Shown here: positions 4,588 through 7,148 of the stretch, one piece after another | Layout: each line of letters starts with the position of its first letter | Position numbering within the stretch: position 1 is the stretch's first letter | Assembly: GCA_016207265.1 (NCBI GenBank) | Contig: JACQPZ010000041.1 | Span: forward strand, 1-7,148 | Source: Candidatus Latescibacterota bacterium | GTDB taxonomy: Bacteria > Eisenbacteria > RBG-16-71-46 > SZUA-252 | DNA length: 7,148 nt | Reading direction: 5' to 3' | Position numbers and translations under genes: made by a program | Notes under the pieces: generated by a model | Databases searched by the model: none | Told to the model about the DNA's origin: nothing | The model's input: the letters and a program-made list of their open reading frames with translations, nothing else

Positions 4588-6717
4588 TTACCTGCCGGCA
4601 TCAAACGCGTACTTGATCCCCGCTTGAACCAGTCGGGGGCTGCCGACCTGAATTCCGCGCGTGCGGTCTACGATCGTGATCTTGTCGGCGATGTTCTTGA
4701 CGGCGACGAACGCCCTGGCGCCCGTGGATCGGAACACGTGACTGAGCGCCGCGTTCCAAGTGGTGTACCGGGCGAGCTTCCCTCGCTGGCCGTCGGCGCT
4801 TGCGATCGTTGTGTTCGCAAAGTCGGCGAACTGGGAGCCGACGTGCACCGCTTCGATTTGAGCGTCCAGCCCATGCCAGGCATAGCCGGCAGTCGCGGTG
4901 AGCAGATGTTCCGGCGCATAGGGTTGCCGATTGCCGGCGGCGCTCCCGCCCACCGGCGCGCCACCCACGACCTGCCGGAACGGCGTGCTTTGTTCTGCGG
5001 TGGGGAGCCAGGTATAAGCGCCCGAGAGGAAGAATCCGCTCGAATGCCGATAGCGCCCCGAGAGCTCCGCGCCGACGAACAACGCCTCGCCCTGTGCCAG
5101 AGGCGTGGAGCCGCCGGCGATCGAACCTACCGCGATGAGCCGCTTGAAATCGTTGCGGAACCCGGTCGCCTGAACATGGCTGCCCCCGATCGATCCAAGG
5201 CGAGTCCCGATCTCCCAGTTCGTGGACTCCTCCGGCTCAACTTCGGTCACGGTGCCGACGGATGCGATCACATCTTCCGTACGAGGTGGCGCAAAGCCCC
5301 GATGAACTCCGGTGAAGGCCGTCACCTTCTCGGAGGGGTTCCACGTCGCCCCGAGACTGGGGATCCATTCCCCGAGGGCGTCCGAACCGGAAGCGCCGCC
5401 GGAGAGGCGGTTCGTGCGCGACGAGTGGATGCGCTCGTATCGCAGCCCTGGATTGAAGCTCCAGGCGCCCAGCTGCGTCCTGTTGACCATGAATGCCGAG
5501 TAGGCCCGTGTCTCGCGGAGGTTGTCCTCCACCTGCGTCCCGGTTCGCGCGGTCGGGGAGGTGGCGTTGATCTGCCTCCGGTCCTGCCGCTCGAAATGCG
5601 CTTTGATCCCGCCCTGTAGCTCGTTCGCCAAACCCATCGCGGTGTATGCAAGCCTTGCCCGTGGCTCGACGCCCCACGTCCGGTACTCGCGGAGTCGCCC
5701 TTGAACCGAGCCGATCGTGTCCGGGTCGATGAGGTTGCCCGCGAGCCGTGCGCTCGCGACGCCCGGACCGCCCTGAGCGTCGGTCGTCGTGCTCGATTGG
5801 CGCCACCAATCGCGGTTGAACACCGAGACGTACAGGTTTGTGGTCAGAAGGGCTGCGGAGCCGAGGTTCCAATTGTGGGTGGCCGACGCCCCGAACCGGT
5901 CGCTATCGAAGGCATCGTTCTTGAACGGATTGTAGCGCGGACCAAGGTTATCGAACTCCGCCTGGGTCATCCCGCTGTAGGTAATCGTGGAGGACTCCGT
6001 GAAGTAGTTTGCGCGCAACGTGAGCGGGTGATGCTCCCCGAGCACCGTCTTGAAGTTGACGTCCTGCAGGCGGGAACGGATATTGTCCCGGGCTCCTTCG
6101 CCCTCCTTGCGGGAGTATTCGAGCAGCGTGCGATGACCGCCGAGCCGGACTCTTCCTGAAGAGAAGTCACGACTCCCGCCTGCGGCCGAAACGAACCCCC
6201 CCAGACGCACCGGAGGGGTCGGAGTAATGTAGTTGATCACGCCGCCGATGGTCTGCGGGCCAAACGGGACCTGTCCGGCGCCCTTGAGCAGCTCCACAAG
6301 CTCGAACCGCTCGATCGGGGGATGATAGTAGCTCGCGTTGTCGCCGTAGGGCGCGTACGCGAGGGGGATCCCGTCCTCGAGCAGGGTTGCCTTGGTCGAG
6401 CGGGTCGGGTTGAGTCCTCGGATCCCGATGTTGGGCCGCAGACCGAAGCCTTCCTCATCGCGCACCGCCAGACCCGGGAGCTTGCGCAGAGCTTCGTTGG
6501 CCGTAAGAACCAGAGCACTCTCGAGCGAGTACGCACTCAGCACGGTTGCGCTGCCCGGAATGGTGGCGAGGTTTTCCTTCTTCCCGATGACGTCGACCCG
6601 CGGCATGACGTAGACCCTGTCGCTCGCCGCAACGACCGTGCTGTCCTGGGCCAGGACTCGGTCGGCATGAAGGAAAAGAGGGACGAGAAGACACGTTACA
6701 AGCGGCAGTGCGCGCAT
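4588..6717 (-). CDS. TonB-dependent outer-membrane receptor, FecA-like
   Basis: A 709-residue outer-membrane receptor that imports a ligand, probably a ferric chelate such as ferric citrate, using energy from TonB. Residues 1-23 are a signal peptide (hydrophobic core LPLVTCLLVPLFL, likely cut after VLA). A TonB-box-like stretch is near 40-45 (RVDVIG). The plug spans about 48-165. It contains IRGLNP at 99-104, LLEDGIPLAYAPYGD at 112-126 and FGPQTIGGVINY at 152-163, which closely match the FecA pattern. The remainder is a 22-strand barrel. There is no N-terminal signalling domain, and no FecI/FecR genes are nearby, so self-induction through an anti-sigma factor is unlikely. An in-frame ATG at 6753 would add 12 residues but has no ribosome binding site. 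ATG 6717 has one and places the signal peptide correctly. The protein ends YAFDAGR, so the usual terminal aromatic residue lies four residues inside. Confidence 0.9.
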   Translation of the reverse strand: MRALPLVTCLLVPLFLHADRVLAQDSTVVAASDRVYVMPRVDVIGKKENLATIPGSATVLSAYSLESALVLTANEALRKLPGLAVRDEEGFGLRPNIGIRGLNPTRSTKATLLEDGIPLAYAPYGDNASYYHPPIERFELVELLKGAGQVPFGPQTIGGVINYITPTPPVRLGGFVSAAGGSRDFSSGRVRLGGHRTLLEYSRKEGEGARDNIRSRLQDVNFKTVLGEHHPLTLRANYFTESSTITYSGMTQAEFDNLGPRYNPFKNDAFDSDRFGASATHNWNLGSAALLTTNLYVSVFNRDWWRQSSTTTDAQGGPGVASARLAGNLIDPDTIGSVQGRLREYRTWGVEPRARLAYTAMGLANELQGGIKAHFERQDRRQINATSPTARTGTQVEDNLRETRAYSAFMVNRTQLGAWSFNPGLRYERIHSSRTNRLSGGASGSDALGEWIPSLGATWNPSEKVTAFTGVHRGFAPPRTEDVIASVGTVTEVEPEESTNWEIGTRLGSIGGSHVQATGFRNDFKRLIAVGSIAGGSTPLAQGEALFVGAELSGRYRHSSGFFLSGAYTWLPTAEQSTPFRQVVGGAPVGGSAAGNRQPYAPEHLLTATAGYAWHGLDAQIEAVHVGSQFADFANTTIASADGQRGKLARYTTWNAALSHVFRSTGARAFVAVKNIADKITIVDRTRGIQVGSPRLVQAGIKYAFDAGR

Positions 6718-6727
6718 CGCGGAAAGA

Positions 6728-6732
6728 CCTCC
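6728..6732 (-). promoter_or_regulatory. Ribosome binding site that decides the receptor start
   Basis: GGAGG on the minus strand lies 10 bases before the ATG at 6717-6715. The upstream alternative ATG at 6753-6751 has no purine-rich site at a useful distance. The inner start is therefore preferred. Confidence 0.72.
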
Positions 6733-6995
6733 AGTGTGATGGATGAGTGCCATGCGGGACGAGAGATTGTGAGCATTTTGCTTCCATCCAGTTGATTCAT
6801 ATCTAGTTAAGCCCTAGAAGCTCACCGGATATACACCATGCTTCATAATGTAAAGGCTGCTTCAAATCACCGGTAGATTCGACCGGGCGCACATTCATGT
6901 CAAGCGGTAATTCCTGATCGCCCGGAGGGCCTTCGAATCTCAATCGCCCACGGCTCAGCTTGCCTCGAGCCCAGGCCCGTGGTACCGCTTCCCGG
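6733..6995. promoter_or_regulatory. Divergent AT-richer region between receptor and LiaF-like gene
   Basis: About 260 bases separate the receptor from the divergent membrane-protein gene. The stretch near 6765-6870 is clearly more AT-rich than the rest of the window, as expected for promoters. On the minus strand TTTACA (6854-6849) and TATATC (6833-6828) resemble -35 and -10 boxes, but the 15-base spacing is short, so this is weak. TCACCGG occurs twice (6822-6828 and 6867-6873), 45 bases apart. A loose dyad at 6792-6810 only poorly resembles a Fur box. Nothing here is firm. Confidence 0.4.
6803..6898 (-). CDS. Doubtful short ORF or gene remnant in the receptor leader
   Basis: A minus-strand frame is open across 6803-7087. 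Its last part, outside the opposing membrane-protein gene, has a protein-like mix of residues (for example VRPVESTGDLKQPLHYEAW). The shortest version begins at ATG 6898 and codes for 31 residues ending GELLGLN. Third codon positions are balanced rather than GC-rich, unlike the genuine genes around it. I recognise no family. It could be a remnant of a foreign gene, a leader peptide, or chance. Confidence 0.2.
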   Translation of the reverse strand: MNVRPVESTGDLKQPLHYEAWCISGELLGLN

Positions 6996-7148
6996 GTGAG
7001 CTTCGGCAAGCTTGCCTTCGGGGCGTTCCTCGTGGCGATCGGGGGGCTCCTCCTTGCGATCCAGCTGGGCTTCGCGCCGCCCGACACGGTGGCGTTCGCG
7101 CTCCCCTACTGGCCCGTCATCCTGGTCGCGTTCGGCCTCGTCCTCCTC
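6996..7148 (+). CDS. Membrane protein with LiaI/LiaF-like transmembrane region (partial)
   Basis: The reading frame runs off the right edge after 51 codons. From GTG 6996 it begins with a first helix (LAFGAFLVAIGGLLLAIQLG, residues 5-24). A short APPDTVAFAL linker follows, then a second helix starting YWPVILVAFGLVLL. This pattern, a glycine-rich helix pair with a Trp-Pro at the start of the second, is typical of the small LiaI/LiaF-like transmembrane region found in envelope-stress and uncharacterised membrane proteins. The frame is open from 6918, and TTG 6960 is another possible start. No good ribosome binding site precedes either one. The function of the missing C-terminal part is unknown. 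Confidence 0.55.
   Translation, partial: MSFGKLAFGAFLVAIGGLLLAIQLGFAPPDTVAFALPYWPVILVAFGLVLL

Noticed and set aside
3982..5619. A 545-codon plus-strand open frame
   Set aside because: It runs antisense to both fabL and the receptor and crosses their terminator and promoter. The translation is low-complexity and shows no domain. It results from the GC-rich composition of the opposite strand.
6792..6810. Possible Fur box upstream of the receptor
   Set aside because: Only about four of nine positions are symmetric, and the match to the NATWAT repeat pattern is poor. It is not reported as a site.
7005..7016. 12-base palindrome GGCAAGCTTGCC
   Set aside because: It lies within the first codons of the LiaF-like gene, has no loop or T tract, and is explained by ordinary coding sequence.

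Overview
The window comes from a GC-rich, Gram-negative (diderm) bacterium. The diderm assignment rests on a complete TonB-dependent outer-membrane receptor with a signal peptide. Nothing here fixes the phylum. The mix of a glutaconate-type CoA-transferase, a FabL-type reductase and a FecA-like receptor would fit an uncultured soil or sediment lineage, but that is a guess. I see no mobile elements, CRISPR arrays, tRNA or rRNA genes.

Layout, left to right. (1) Positions 1-1026, minus strand: the alpha subunit of a family I CoA-transferase. The first codons of what is probably its beta subunit run off the left edge. (2) Positions 1027-1194: a divergent control region with two overlapping inverted repeats and a doubtful small minus-strand ORF. 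(3) Positions 1195-3665, plus strand: a 12-helix-class MFS transporter, an OsmC/Ohr-type peroxiredoxin with a strong ribosome binding site, and an unrecognised four-helix membrane protein that starts at a rare codon next to a perfect GC-rich hairpin. (4) Positions 3675-4424, minus strand: a FabL-like enoyl-ACP reductase, convergent with the membrane protein and only 9 bases from it, with its own near-consensus sigma70-type promoter. (5) Positions 4506-4572: two tandem hairpins that probably end transcription of the receptor before the fabL promoter. (6) Positions 4588-6717, minus strand: a FecA-like TonB-dependent receptor. (7) Positions 6733-6995: a more AT-rich divergent leader region. (8) From 6996 to the right edge, plus strand: the start of a protein with a LiaI/LiaF-like transmembrane region.

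The genes do not form one pathway. They look like ordinary chromosomal housekeeping and accessory functions: acyl-CoA metabolism, export, organic peroxide defence, fatty acid elongation and ferric-chelate uptake. The best-supported transcription unit is MFS-OsmC-membrane protein. The clearest regulatory architecture is the terminator-promoter-RBS series between the receptor and fabL. I found no convincing undescribed system. The points most worth a second look are the hairpin at the start of the unknown membrane protein, the palindromes in the 1123-1164 control region, the FabL-type reductase in a diderm, and two short coding-like stretches in the intergenic regions.
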